Positions 8,024 to 16,337 are shown, counted from the first letter of the stretch. The stretch: DNA of 64,000 bases from Actinomycetes bacterium (GCA_023392635.1 JAEVYS010000099.1:3989-67988); one strand, 5' to 3'. Notes: generated by a model from the sequence alone, not told the origin. Numbers and translations are program-made.

Positions 8024-9723
8024 TGTTGAAGAACCCCCGGATCCGTGCGGTGCTCGGCGCCGGCACCGCCCTGGCGGTGGTCGCGGGCATCGGCATCGCG
8101 GTGGCGTCGTCGTCGAACGCGGCCACCCCCAGGTACGTGACGGCGACTGCCGGCACCGGCGACGTGACCCAGACCTACGTCGCCACCGGCTCGATCACGC
8201 GCAAGAACACCTCCGTCGCGTCGTTCTCCGTGAGCGGGACGGTGAAGAAGGTCGCCGTCGCCGTCGGTGACGAGGTGGAGGCCGGCGACGTGCTCGCCGT
8301 CCTCGACAAGGGCAAGCTACAGCTGGCCGTCCTGAACGCAGAGACCTCTGTGGCTAGGGCAAAGGCCTCGCTGTACTCGGCGCAACACCCGGCCACCACG
8401 GCGAGTTCGGGCGGCAGCGCTCCGTCCGGCGGGAACGGGTCCGGTACCGGGATCACGATCGACCCGAAGCTGCTGAACCAGGCCGTGTCACGGATCAACC
8501 TCGCCATCCTCGACGAGGCCGACAAGTGCAACGCGATCTTCTCCTCGATCCTCCCCGCGGCAGAGCCGACCCCGACCGCCTCGGCCACCCCGACCCCTTC
8601 GGCGGGCCCGACCCCGACCGGGACGGCCACCGCTACGCCCACTCCGACGGCCACCACCGGTTCGGAGGCGAAGGCCACCCCGACTGCGAAAGACACCGCG
8701 TCGACGGCCACCACGGACGACAACCCGGTCGCGACCGCCGGCGCGTCCCAGCTGGCGAAGGTCCTCGCCGAGGGCGACTTCACCGACGACCAGCTCCAGG
8801 CCTGCGCCAACGCCCGGGCAGAGGTGATCCTCGCCAACACCAACCTGCAGACCGTCGTCGCGCAGCTCACCAGGCCGAGGCCGGGCGGCTCGACCAAGAA
8901 GTCGTCCAGCTCCTCGAAGTCGAGTTCGTCCGGCTCGGTCAGCAAGTCCGCCGTGGCCTCGGCAGAGGCAGACCTGCTGCAGGCCGAGCAGGACCTGGCT
9001 GGGGCGCAGGCGGACCTGGAGGCGGCCGAGCTGGTCGCGCCGATCTCCGGCACGGTCGGCCTGGTCGACTACACGGCCGGCACCAGCTCCTCGGGCGGCT
9101 CGATCACCATCGTCGGCTCCGGGAGCGCGGTCGTCTCGTTCGAGCTGCCGCTGGCGACGCTCCAGCTCGTCAGGACAGGCGATCCCGTGACCGTGACGCC
9201 TGCCGGCTCCACGAAGGCACTGAGCGGAAGGATCACCGGCATCTCGAGCCTGGAGACCAGCGGAACCGCGGGTGACACCCCCACCTACGCCACCGAGGTG
9301 TCGGTGGGTGACGCGGACGGCCTGCTCGCCACCGGCGCGAAGGCCTCGGTCCTGATCCCGGTGAAGGCCGTGTCCGGCGTCCTGCGGGTCCCGGCATCCG
9401 CGGTCACGCCGACCGGCACCGGCGCGGCGACCGTCCAGGTCGTCGACGACGCCACCGCGTCCACCGCGACGACGGTCCAGGTGAAGACCGGGGCGGTCGG
9501 CGGGGGCTGGGTGCAGATCACGGAGGGCCTCGAGGCGGGCAGGCTCGTCGTCCTGGCCGACACGACCGCCGAGATCCCGTCGAACCAGTCGAACTTCCGG
9601 CGTACGACGACGGCTTCGTCCAGCTCCCGGTCGTCCACGACGGCGACGTCCGCACCCAGTGCGCCCGCAACCGCGTCGGCGACGACACAAGCCGCACAGC
9701 CGACGTCGACCGCGGGTCGCTGA
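8023..9723 (+). CDS. Second HlyD/MacA-like efflux adaptor with a Thr/Pro-rich insert
   Basis: About 566 residues. A signal-anchor segment (VLGAGTALAVVAGIGIAVAS) is followed by a lipoyl half (VSGTVKKVAVAVGDEVEAGD). A long insert (about 115-290) holds a low-complexity Thr/Pro/Ala tract of PTPT-type repeats and a Lys/Ser-rich linker. A coiled segment (AEADLLQAEQDLAGAQADLE), the second lipoyl half (LVAPISGTVGLVDY) and a barrel complete it; the tail is Ser/Thr/Ala-rich. I prefer ATG 8023 over the GTG at 8020 because GAGGAG is six bases away. The insert looks like a wall-spanning or O-glycosylated linker (inference). Last gene of the efflux operon. Confidence 0.85.
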   Translation: MLKNPRIRAVLGAGTALAVVAGIGIAVASSSNAATPRYVTATAGTGDVTQTYVATGSITRKNTSVASFSVSGTVKKVAVAVGDEVEAGDVLAVLDKGKLQLAVLNAETSVARAKASLYSAQHPATTASSGGSAPSGGNGSGTGITIDPKLLNQAVSRINLAILDEADKCNAIFSSILPAAEPTPTASATPTPSAGPTPTGTATATPTPTATTGSEAKATPTAKDTASTATTDDNPVATAGASQLAKVLAEGDFTDDQLQACANARAEVILANTNLQTVVAQLTRPRPGGSTKKSSSSSKSSSSGSVSKSAVASAEADLLQAEQDLAGAQADLEAAELVAPISGTVGLVDYTAGTSSSGGSITIVGSGSAVVSFELPLATLQLVRTGDPVTVTPAGSTKALSGRITGISSLETSGTAGDTPTYATEVSVGDADGLLATGAKASVLIPVKAVSGVLRVPASAVTPTGTGAATVQVVDDATASTATTVQVKTGAVGGGWVQITEGLEAGRLVVLADTTAEIPSNQSNFRRTTTASSSSRSSTTATSAPSAPATASATTQAAQPTSTAGR

Positions 9724-9742
9724 GCAACAAGGGGGCGGGGCT

Positions 9743-9780
9743 GCGGGCCCGCATGGATCTCCCGGATCCTGCGGGCCCGC
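9743..9780 (+). terminator. GC-rich hairpin after the efflux operon
   Basis: Two copies of the self-complementary word GCGGGCCCGC flank a smaller GGATC/GATCC stem, giving about 16 paired bases with one bulge and a five-base loop. It begins 19 bases after the operon's last stop codon and has no U-tract. Convergent with glnA2, whose end is 165 bases further on. Confidence 0.6.
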
Positions 9781-9945
9781 TCACCGATCACGCCAAGAGA
9801 CGCCAGCCCCCCTCAGAGCAGTCCCCGCGCCGCAGCCATCAATGGCAGCGGAAACCGGTGGTGCAGACCATTCAACTCCGCGCCACCCTCAGCGGGCGGC
9901 GAACGGGCAGGTCCATACAGTCCCGAACACCGCCGGGTGCCGCGA

Positions 9946-11283
9946 CTACAGGGTGGGCAGGGAGTTCTTCAGTTCCCACTCGCTGACGTGCCCACGGTAG
10001 GAGTCGTACTCGGCCTTCTTGTTGCGCAGGTAGAAGTCGAACACGTGCTCACCGAGCGTGTCAGCGACCAGCTGTGAGTTCTCCATCAGGTCGATGGCGT
10101 TGCCCAGGCTGCGCGGCAGCGGCGAGATGCCCAGCGCCTGGCGCTGCCGGTCGGTGAGCGACCACACGTCGTCTTCGGCACCCTCGGGGAGCTCGAGCTC
10201 GTTCTCGATCCCGTCCAGGCCCGCGGCCAGCACCATCGCGTAGGCGAGGTAGGGGTTGGCGGCGGAGTCGATCGAACGCACCTCGACCCGGGCCGAAGCG
10301 CCCTTGTTCGGCTTGTACATCGGCACCCGCACGAGCGCGGAGCGGTTGTTCTGTCCCCAGCAGATGTAACTGGGCGCCTCCGCGCCGGCCACCAGGCGCT
10401 TGTAGGAGTTGACCCACGGGTTGGTCACGGCAGTGATCTCCCCCGCGTGCCGCAGCAGCCCGGCGATGAACTGGCGCCCGGTCTTCGACAGGTGGTACTC
10501 CGCGCTGGCGTCGTAGAAGGCGTTGGTGTCGCCCTCGAACAACGACACGTGAGTGTGCATGCCCGACCCGGGGAACTCGCTGAGCGGCTTGGGCATGAAG
10601 GACGCGAACAGGTTCTGCATCACCGCGACCTCCTTGATCACCACCCGGAAGGTCATGATGTTGTCGGCCATCGTGAGCGCGTCCGCGTAGCGCAGGTCGA
10701 TCTCCTGCTGCCCGGGGCCGCCCTCGTGGTGGCTGAACTCGACCGAGATGCCCATCTGCTCCAGCAGGGTGATCGCCTGCCGGCGGAAGTCGGCGCCGGG
10801 GCTGGTCGTGGTGTGGTCGAAGTAGCCCGACTGGTCGGCGGGCACCGGGACCTGGCCGGGGACGACCGGCTGCTTGAACAGGTAGAACTCGATCTCGGGG
10901 TGGGTGTAGTAGGTGAAGCCCATGTCGGACGCCTTCTTCAGCGCGCGCTTGAGGACGTAGCGCGGGTCGGCGAAGGACGGAGAGCCGTCCGGCAGCCGGA
11001 TGTCGCAGAACATGCGGGCGGTGCCCTGGGTGTTGCCTCGCCAGGGCAGCAGCTGGAACGTGGACGGGTCGGGGTGCGCCACCATGTCGGACTCGTACAC
11101 CCGGGCGAAGCCCTGGATGGCCGAGCCGTCGAAGCCGATGCCCTCACTGAACGCGCCTTCGAGTTCCGCGGGGGCGATCGCGACCGACTTGAGGAAGCCC
11201 AGCACGTCGGTGAACCAGAGCCGGACGAAGCGGACGTCCCGCTCCTCCATGGTGCGAAGCACGAACTCGGTCTGCTTATCCAT
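9946..11283 (-). CDS. glnA2: Glutamine synthetase, GlnA2 type
   Basis: 445 residues with the whole type I glutamine synthetase fold: N-terminal beta-grasp (residues ~15-100, with RLWFTDVLGFLKSVAIAP) and catalytic domain with FSHHEGGPGQQEIDLRYADA and NPWVNSYKRLVAGAEAPSYICWG. The enzyme family joins ammonia to glutamate using ATP. The N-terminus closely resembles mycobacterial GlnA2 as I remember it. The tyrosine motif that GlnE adenylylates in GlnA1-type enzymes (NLYxLP) is replaced by ELELPEGAEDDVWSLT, so this copy should not be a GlnE target. Some GlnA2-like proteins act on polyamines, which is possible here. A CAGACT box lies seven bases before the ATG. Confidence 0.92.
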   Translation of the reverse strand: MDKQTEFVLRTMEERDVRFVRLWFTDVLGFLKSVAIAPAELEGAFSEGIGFDGSAIQGFARVYESDMVAHPDPSTFQLLPWRGNTQGTARMFCDIRLPDGSPSFADPRYVLKRALKKASDMGFTYYTHPEIEFYLFKQPVVPGQVPVPADQSGYFDHTTTSPGADFRRQAITLLEQMGISVEFSHHEGGPGQQEIDLRYADALTMADNIMTFRVVIKEVAVMQNLFASFMPKPLSEFPGSGMHTHVSLFEGDTNAFYDASAEYHLSKTGRQFIAGLLRHAGEITAVTNPWVNSYKRLVAGAEAPSYICWGQNNRSALVRVPMYKPNKGASARVEVRSIDSAANPYLAYAMVLAAGLDGIENELELPEGAEDDVWSLTDRQRQALGISPLPRSLGNAIDLMENSQLVADTLGEHVFDFYLRNKKAEYDSYRGHVSEWELKNSLPTL

Positions 11284-11346
11284 GCGCTTTAGTCTGCCGC
11301 TGGAAGTGTTTCAATCTGGTTACATGCCGCTGCCGGACACGCTGGG

Positions 11347-11352
11347 TAGGTT
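11347..11352 (+). promoter_or_regulatory. Leaderless -10 box (TAGGTT) of the VOC gene
   Basis: TAGGTT ends six bases before the ATG at 11359, placing the transcription start at or next to the start codon. Confidence 0.5.
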
Positions 11353-11358
11353 GTCGTC

Positions 11359-11748
11359 ATGGCTCCCACGTTCAACGCCATCGGCGTCACGGTGGCCGAT
11401 ATGGCGTCCACCCTCACCTTCTACCGCCTCCTGGGCCTGCAGTTCGACTCCTCCGACGATGCGGAGGGTCACGTCGAGTGCGAAGGACCCGGCGGGGTCC
11501 GGATCATGTTCGACACGGTCTCGGTGATCCACAGCTTCGACCCGGACTGGCAGCCCCCCGTGGGCGGGCCGGCGATGAGCCTCGCGTTCGAGTGCGCCAC
11601 CCCGGGCGAGGTGGACGCCACGGTCGCGCAGGTCGCCCAGGCCGGCTACACCGTCCACCGTGAGCCGTGGGACGCGTTCTGGGGCCAGCGCTACGCCACC
11701 GTCCTCGACCCCGACGGCAACCGCGTCGACCTGTTCGCCTGGTCCTGA
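11359..11748 (+). CDS. VOC-family (glyoxalase/bleomycin-resistance fold) protein
   Basis: 129 residues making two beta-alpha-beta-beta-beta units. The first begins FNAIGVTVADMASTLTFYRLLGLQ, and the second ends with the family signature GQRYATVLDPDGNRVDLFAW. VOC proteins are metal-dependent isomerases, dioxygenases or drug-binding proteins; the sequence does not say which. Divergent from glnA2. Its stop codon TGA is the first three bases of the palindromic repeat at 11746. Confidence 0.85.
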   Translation: MAPTFNAIGVTVADMASTLTFYRLLGLQFDSSDDAEGHVECEGPGGVRIMFDTVSVIHSFDPDWQPPVGGPAMSLAFECATPGEVDATVAQVAQAGYTVHREPWDAFWGQRYATVLDPDGNRVDLFAWS

Positions 11749-11810
11749 CGCATCGGGGACGGTTCCGATTGCGCCAGCCTGACGCATCGGGAACCGTCCC
11801 CGATGCGTCA
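11746..11810. repeat. Palindromic repeat A (core GGGGACGGTTCC, ends TGACGCA/TGCGTCA)
   Basis: A 65-bp inverted pair. Each 31-base unit has near-complementary ends (TGACGCA and TGCGTCA, one TGCGCCA) around the core GGGGACGGTTCC; unit 1 is 11746-11776 and unit 2, inverted, is 11780-11810. The outer 21 bases of the two sides match perfectly. The first three bases are the stop of the VOC gene and the last three are the stop of the minus-strand gene. A second copy is at 25345 and a relative at 34288. Likely works as a bidirectional terminator; the paired arrangement recalls REP/BIME elements (inference). Confidence 0.9.
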
Positions 11811-12038
11811 GCCGAACGGGCCCGGGTCCTTGCGGTCGCGGTCCCGCTCGTCCTCGTCGAGGTCGTCGTTGAAGCGCGGGTCGTTGTCCCATTCGTCATT
11901 GCGCTGGGCGACCCTGGTCAGGGCGTTCGCGGCGTCAGCGGGCGTCGCGTAAGGCCCCAGGCGGTTCTCGCTCTTGCAGCCCTCGTAGGGCTCGACCGCG
12001 TGGTGGTCGAGGCAGTAGTACCACTCGCCGTCTGCCAT
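11808..12038 (-). CDS. Small conserved actinobacterial protein, 76 aa
   Basis: 76 residues: MADGEWYYCLDHHAVEPYEG..., then RLGPYATPADAANAL and NDEWDNDPRFNDD, ending in a charged Asp/Arg tail. This pattern (WYYCLxHxxVE and RLGPYAT) is one I associate with short conserved actinobacterial proteins of unknown function. The two Cys and the His pair near the N-terminus might bind metal (inference). GGAGG precedes the ATG by about eight bases. The stop codon lies in the right end of palindromic repeat A. Divergent from map. Confidence 0.7.
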   Translation of the reverse strand: MADGEWYYCLDHHAVEPYEGCKSENRLGPYATPADAANALTRVAQRNDEWDNDPRFNDDLDEDERDRDRKDPGPFG

Positions 12039-12073
12039 GGGTCGACGCCTCCGATCGTCCGGGATGTGCCCAC

Positions 12074-12079
12074 TATGAT
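12074..12079 (+). promoter_or_regulatory. Leaderless -10 box (TATGAT) of map
   Basis: TATGAT ends seven bases before the GTG at 12087. It is one of the strongest -10 matches in the window and fixes the start of map. Confidence 0.6.
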
Positions 12080-12086
12080 CCGGGGC

Positions 12087-12935
12087 GTGACCGCGATCAA
12101 GCCCTTCCCGGTGTCCCCGCTGCGCCCGGTGCCCGCCTCGATCCCGCGGCCCCACTACGTCGGACGGCCCCGTCCGGAGCGCTACGACGGCCCGCACGTG
12201 CAGACGCCGGAGACCATCGAGAAGATGCGGGTCGCCGGTCGCATCGCCGCCCAAGCCATGCACGCGGGCGCGGAGATCATCGCCCCGGGCGTCACCACCG
12301 ACGAGATCGACGAGGTCGTGCACGACTACATCGTGAGCCACGACGCGTACCCCTCGACCCTCGGCTACCGGGGCTTCCCGAAGTCGTGCTGCACCTCAGT
12401 GAACGAGGTGATCTGCCACGGCATCCCGGACGCGCGCCCGCTGGCGGACGGCGACCTGGTGAAGATCGACGTGACCGCCTTCAAGGACGGCGTCCACGGG
12501 GACAACTGCGCCACGTTCTTCTGCGGGGAGGTGGACGAGGCCTCGCGACTGCTGTCGGAGCGCACGGAGGAGGCCATGAACCGAGCCATCAGGGCGGTTC
12601 GCCCGGGTCGCCAGATCAACGTCATCGGCCGGGTGATCGAGTCGTTCGCCCGGCGCTTCGACTACGGCGTCGTCCGCGACTACACCGGCCACGGCGTGCA
12701 CTCGGCCTTCCACTCCGGCCTGATCGTCCCGCACTACGACGAGCCGATGGTCGACACGGTCATGGAAGTCGGCATGACCTTCACCATCGAGCCGATGCTG
12801 GCGCTGGGCGACCAGCGATCGCACGTGTGGGACGACGGCTGGACGGTGGTCACCAATGACCGCAGCCGGGTCGCGCAGTTCGAGCAGACCATCGTGGTGA
12901 CGCCGGACGGCTCGGAGATCCTCACCGTCCCCTGA
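12087..12935 (+). CDS. map: Type I methionine aminopeptidase
   Basis: 282 residues. A ~35-residue N-terminal extension with PxxPRPHYVGRP is followed by the pita-bread fold. Metal ligands are visible in order: DVTAFKDGVHGDN (two Asp), TGHGVH (His), FTIEP (Glu) and QFEQT (Glu). The enzyme removes the initiator methionine from nascent proteins. The extension is the kind found in the longer actinobacterial MetAP (MapB type). GTG 12087 is chosen from the leaderless promoter; longer in-frame starts would run through the small minus-strand gene. Confidence 0.95.
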   Translation: MTAIKPFPVSPLRPVPASIPRPHYVGRPRPERYDGPHVQTPETIEKMRVAGRIAAQAMHAGAEIIAPGVTTDEIDEVVHDYIVSHDAYPSTLGYRGFPKSCCTSVNEVICHGIPDARPLADGDLVKIDVTAFKDGVHGDNCATFFCGEVDEASRLLSERTEEAMNRAIRAVRPGRQINVIGRVIESFARRFDYGVVRDYTGHGVHSAFHSGLIVPHYDEPMVDTVMEVGMTFTIEPMLALGDQRSHVWDDGWTVVTNDRSRVAQFEQTIVVTPDGSEILTVP

Positions 12936-13063
12936 GACGGATTTCTCCACCCAGTGAAACGCCGGCGCTGCGCGTCCCGCTGGAGGCCGTGCCACCAGCT
13001 ACGGTGTTCGCGGCCGTGGAGCTCCATCTCTCCTTCGAAGTACCTCCGGAGCAGGAACGGTCA

Positions 13064-13106
13064 GGCCCCGCCAGGTCGCCAACCCCTCGGCCTACCTGGC
13101 GGGGCC
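13064..13106. terminator. Bidirectional hairpin terminator between map and the lipoprotein gene
   Basis: GGCCCCGCCAGGT and ACCTGGCGGGGCC form a perfect 13-bp stem with a 17-base loop. It lies between two convergent genes, 128 bases after map and 19 bases from the lipoprotein stop. No U-tract. Confidence 0.75.
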
Positions 13107-13125
13107 GCTGCCCCGTTCGGGCGGC

Positions 13126-14007
13126 TCAGCCCCGCAGGCAGGCCAGCGCCTTGCGCGCGGCGGCGTCCGATTTACGCTCCTTGACAGGGAAGGACAACCC
13201 CGAGCTCGACGTCGGCGCGTTGGACACGAACAGCTCGGTGGCCGGCACGTTGTCGGTGGTGTAGCCCTGGCTGTTCGGGTTCACCTGGGTGGCCACGGCC
13301 ACCGTCCACCACTTCAGGTTGGCCTTCACGCGGAAGCCACGCGGATAGGTGATCGCGCCGCCCACCTGGCCGACGTCCTGGAAGTGCCTCAACTGCGCAT
13401 CGGACAGGGGGATGCACCGTGCCGAGCGGGCGACCTTGCCGGTGTAGCTCGCCCAGGGCGGCGGGGGTGCCTGGGGTTTCGGCACCGGCAGGCGCTTCGC
13501 GCACGCGATGGCCTTCGTTGCCGCCGGGTCGCCCGCGGTCGCGCCGAGCTTCCAGGTGAACAGGTCCGGCCCCAGTTCGTCGAGGTCGTAGGACGGTGAG
13601 TTGCTCACGAACACCTCGTAACGCGGCACGCTCTCGCGTGAGTACCCGTCGCTGTAGGGGTCCACCGCCGTGGCGACCGCGATGGCCCACCACTTCGCGT
13701 TCGCCTTCACCATGGCTCCGACCGGATACGTGATCGCGCCGCCAACGTTGCCGGCGGTCTCGAGTTCGTCGAGCAGTTCCGCGTCGACCCGCGTGCAGGT
13801 CGCCCCGGTTGCCAGGGCTCCGGTGTAGGGATGGGCTCCGCGCTCGTCCTGCTGCGCAGCGGGTGTCGAGGACGGCGACCCGCCCGGCGCAGAGCTCGCC
13901 AGCGGCCCCCTGCCGGCGGGGACGTCGTTCCACAGGCTGTCGAACGCGCAGCCGCTCAACAGCAGGGTGGACAACAGGGCTGCGGCGAGGCGTCCAGGGG
14001 TGAGCAC
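13126..14007 (-). CDS. Lipoprotein with two tandem copies of one domain
   Basis: 293 residues. A signal peptide ends at lipobox LLSGC, so lipidation at Cys20 should anchor the protein outside the membrane. A Ser/Pro/Gly linker follows, then two similar domains. The first (about 65-165) contains GNVGGAITYPVGAMVKANAKWW and FVSNSP; the second (about 195-285) contains GQVGGAITYPRGFRVKANLKWW and FVSNAP. Each has a conserved Cys before and after the core (possible disulfide). I do not recognise the domain. Starts at GTG with TAGTCT six bases upstream. Convergent with map. Confidence 0.8.
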   Translation of the reverse strand: MLTPGRLAAALLSTLLLSGCAFDSLWNDVPAGRGPLASSAPGGSPSSTPAAQQDERGAHPYTGALATGATCTRVDAELLDELETAGNVGGAITYPVGAMVKANAKWWAIAVATAVDPYSDGYSRESVPRYEVFVSNSPSYDLDELGPDLFTWKLGATAGDPAATKAIACAKRLPVPKPQAPPPPWASYTGKVARSARCIPLSDAQLRHFQDVGQVGGAITYPRGFRVKANLKWWTVAVATQVNPNSQGYTTDNVPATELFVSNAPTSSSGLSFPVKERKSDAAARKALACLRG

Positions 14008-14013
14008 GCTCCC

Positions 14014-14019
14014 AGACTA
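14014..14019 (-). promoter_or_regulatory. Leaderless -10 box (TAGTCT) of the duplicated-domain lipoprotein
   Basis: On the minus strand TAGTCT ends six bases before the GTG at 14007. Confidence 0.5.
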
Positions 14020-14076
14020 GGCAGCCCAGTGAGCGCGGTGGCAGGCCCCCGCCCGCATTCGTACACCCGGACGGCT

Positions 14077-14604
14077 TCACCCCTGCCCGGCCGGGCCGCC
14101 CATCCGCGCCGGGTCCTCGTGGATCGCGAGGAAGATCGAGTAGGGCCGTCCGTCCATCTCCGGCTCACGGTCGGCGTACTCCTGGAGGAGTTCGTCGAGG
14201 CGGCGGTTGAGTTCGTCATAGGCTTCCGGGCGCAGACGGACGCCCAGCCGGGCCGTCCGCACCGAGGCCGGGTCGGCCTCCGCCACCTCCTCGAGGAAGG
14301 TCTCGACGAGCAGTCGTCCGTGCGCCTCCGGCAGCGGTGTGCGCCACGACTTCCTGGTGGCGAGGTAGGGCACTTCGCGCGCACCGCGGGCACCCTTGCG
14401 CTCCGGCTGTGCGACCAGGAAGCCGCGCTCGGCGAGCGTGCGCACATGGTGGAAGATCGTCGCCGGATCGCGGTGTAGGCGTAGCGCGATCTCCTTGTTC
14501 GTCATCGGCTCGTCGAGGCAGAGCCTCAGGATCCGCATCCGCAGGACGGAGGAGAGCGCGCGTCCGTCCGCCTCGACGTCCGCGTCTCGCACCGGGTCGT
14601 CCAC
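14077..14604 (-). CDS. ArsR-like winged-helix regulator (copy 1)
   Basis: 175 residues. The N-terminal half is a winged helix: SSVLRMRILRLCLDEPMTNKEIALRLHRDPATIFHHVRTLAERGFL, residues about 18-65, with recognition helix around ATIFHHVRTL. The C-terminal part is helical and acidic and probably binds the signal or makes the dimer. No metal-binding Cys set is visible, so it belongs to the non-metal HTH_20 type. It is divergent from an MFS transporter gene, its likely target. GTG start with TAGAAT six bases upstream; an inverted repeat (14619-14638) lies just behind. A similar pair lies at 38.3-40.3 kb. Confidence 0.82.
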   Translation of the reverse strand: MDDPVRDADVEADGRALSSVLRMRILRLCLDEPMTNKEIALRLHRDPATIFHHVRTLAERGFLVAQPERKGARGAREVPYLATRKSWRTPLPEAHGRLLVETFLEEVAEADPASVRTARLGVRLRPEAYDELNRRLDELLQEYADREPEMDGRPYSIFLAIHEDPARMGGPAGQG

Positions 14605-14610
14605 CTGGCC

Positions 14611-14616
14611 ATTCTA
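14611..14616 (-). promoter_or_regulatory. Leaderless -10 box (TAGAAT) of ArsR-like regulator 1
   Basis: TAGAAT on the minus strand ends six bases before GTG 14604. Confidence 0.5.
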
Positions 14617-14618
14617 TG

Positions 14619-14638
14619 TGATTGACACTTCCCAATCA
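14619..14638. promoter_or_regulatory. Candidate operator between arsR-like gene and MFS gene
   Basis: TGATTG and CAATCA form a perfect 6-bp inverted repeat separated by eight bases, in the divergent spacer and just upstream of the regulator's -10 box. Position and symmetry fit autoregulation plus control of the MFS gene. Not supported by a second copy in the window. Confidence 0.4.
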
Positions 14639-14656
14639 GTGGCGCACCATGCTCTG

Positions 14657-15927
14657 GTGACCACTGAGGAACCTCCGCGGGGCCGCCGCTGGCAGGTGCT
14701 CCGCGTCCACGACTTCCGCCAGCTCTGGCTCGCCGACACGATCAGCCAGTTCGGCAGTCGGCTCACCGAGTTGGCGCTGCCGGTGCTCGCGGTGACGATC
14801 CTCGCCGCGGACGAGTTCCAGATGGGGCTGCTCGCTGCCTTCGAGTTCGTCGCCTTCCTCGTCGTGGGCCTGCCCGCCGGCGCGTGGGTCGACCGCTGGC
14901 GAAAGAAGCGGGTGCTCGTCACCGGTGACGTGCTGCGCGCGATCGCCCTCGGCTCGCTGCCGCTGGCCTGGTGGCTCGGCTGGCTCACGTTCGTCCAGGT
15001 CCTTCTGGTGGCGCTGGTGGTCGGGACCTGCCGGGTGTTCTTCGACGTCGCCTACCAGAGCTACCTGCCCGACCTGGTCGAGCCCGAGCACATCGGTGAG
15101 GGCAATGCGGCCCTGCAGGTCCCGGAGTCGGTCGCGATGATCGGCGGGCCGGCGATCGCGGGCGGGCTCATCCGGCTGCTGGGGGCACCGCTCACCATCG
15201 GGCTCGACGCGCTCAGCTTCCTCGGCTCGGCGCTGTTCATCGGACGCATCCGCCACGTCGAGGAGCCGCCCGCGCGCGCGAACCGGCGTCCGCTCCGCGA
15301 GGAGATCGGCGAGGGGCTGCGGTTCGTGTTCGGCCATCCGCTCCTCGCCCGCATCACCGCCTGCACCGGCGGCGCCAACTTCTTCAGCTCGATGAGCGGA
15401 GCGCTGCTGGTGCTCTTCTGCCTCAACGACCTCGGCCTCGATGCCGGCCAGATCGGCATCGCCATGGGCATCGGCTCGGTCGGCGGCCTGCTCGGAGCGC
15501 TCGCCACGCCGCACGTCAACGACCGGCTGGGCGAAGGCCGGACCATTCCGGTGGCGGCGCTGGTGTGGGTGCCGGGGAGCATCCTCATGCCCTGGCGGGG
15601 ACGGCGATCCCACCGCTGGTCGCCCTGACGGTCGCCAGCGCCCTGACCAGCTTCGCCGTGGTGGTCCACAACGTGACCCAGGTGAGCTTTCGACAGCGGC
15701 TCTGCCCGCGTCCCCTCCTGGGCCGGATGAACGCGTCCATTCGGTTCGTGGTGTGGGGCTGCATGCCGATCGGTGGGCTGGCCGGCGGCATCATCGGGCA
15801 GGCCTTCGACGCCCGGACCGTCTTCTGGGTGGCCGCCGCGGGGTCCCTCCTGGCCTGCCTGCCCGTGCTGTTCTCGCCACTGGCCCGCATGCGTGACCTG
15901 CCCAAGGAACTCGACCTGCTGGGCTGA
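14657..15927 (+). pseudogene. MFS drug/siderophore-type exporter, interrupted by a frameshift
   Basis: The frame from GTG 14657 encodes the first ~311 residues of a major facilitator (FRQLWLADTISQFGSRLTELALPVLA; loop motif GAWVDRWRKKR) and stops at 15626-15628. The rest (ALAGTAIPPLVALTVASALTSF..., with QRLCPRPLLGRMNASIRF) continues in the -1 frame from about 15589 to 15927. Joining ...GSILM to ALAGTA restores a normal ~423-residue transporter, so one base appears deleted near 15589. It may be a true pseudogene or a sequencing error; no slippery heptamer is seen. A start near 14657 is supported by a CACCAT box six bases upstream. Confidence 0.85.
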
Positions 15928-15938
15928 GGGGGCGTGCG

Positions 15939-16332
15939 GGGACGAGCCGGCCTGTAAGCCGGATTCTGTGCCCTCGCGGGCGGTGATCATCCATCTGCGA
16001 GGACTGTTGCCAGCCCCCTTCGCCTCTCGGCGTGCGACCTACCCGGGCGCCTCGCGCGAGCAGCGCTCCGACGGCGTCCGCGGGCCTCGCGTCCGAAGAC
16101 GCCGAGCCCTTCTTGGTCTTGCTCCGGGTGGGGTTTGCCGAGCCACCCCGGTCGCCCGGGATGCTGGTGGTCTCTTACACCGCCGTTTCACCCTTACCCC
16201 GCTCGCGCGGGGCGGTCTGTTCTCTGTGGCACTTTCCCGCGGGTCACCCCGGGTGGGCGTTACCCACCACCCTGCTCTGTGGAGTCCGGACTTTCCTCGA
16301 CTTTCGCCGCGATCACCCGGCCGACTCGTCCG
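15939..16332 (-). ncRNA. rnpB: RNase P RNA (bacterial type A)
   Basis: Read on the minus strand, the 5' end GGACGAGTCGGCCGG pairs with the 3' end CCGGCTCGTCC to form helix P1. The conserved P4/core words follow in order: GAGGAAAGTCCGGACTCC then ACAGAGCAGGGTGG near the 5' side, and ACAGAATCCGGCTTAC near the 3' end. About 394 bases, normal for a type A RNA in a GC-rich actinobacterium. It is the ribozyme that trims the 5' leader of pre-tRNAs. Ends are estimated from P1. Open reading frames on the other strand here are shadows. Confidence 0.95.
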
Positions 16333-16337
16333 TTCCC

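Noticed and set aside
8560..8720. Thr/Pro codon repeats as a possible non-coding minisatellite
   Set aside because: They stay in frame inside the second adaptor protein and are a normal low-complexity linker.
15581..15628. Programmed -1 frameshifting in the MFS gene
   Set aside because: No slippery heptamer or obvious downstream stimulator is seen; a deletion or sequencing error is simpler.
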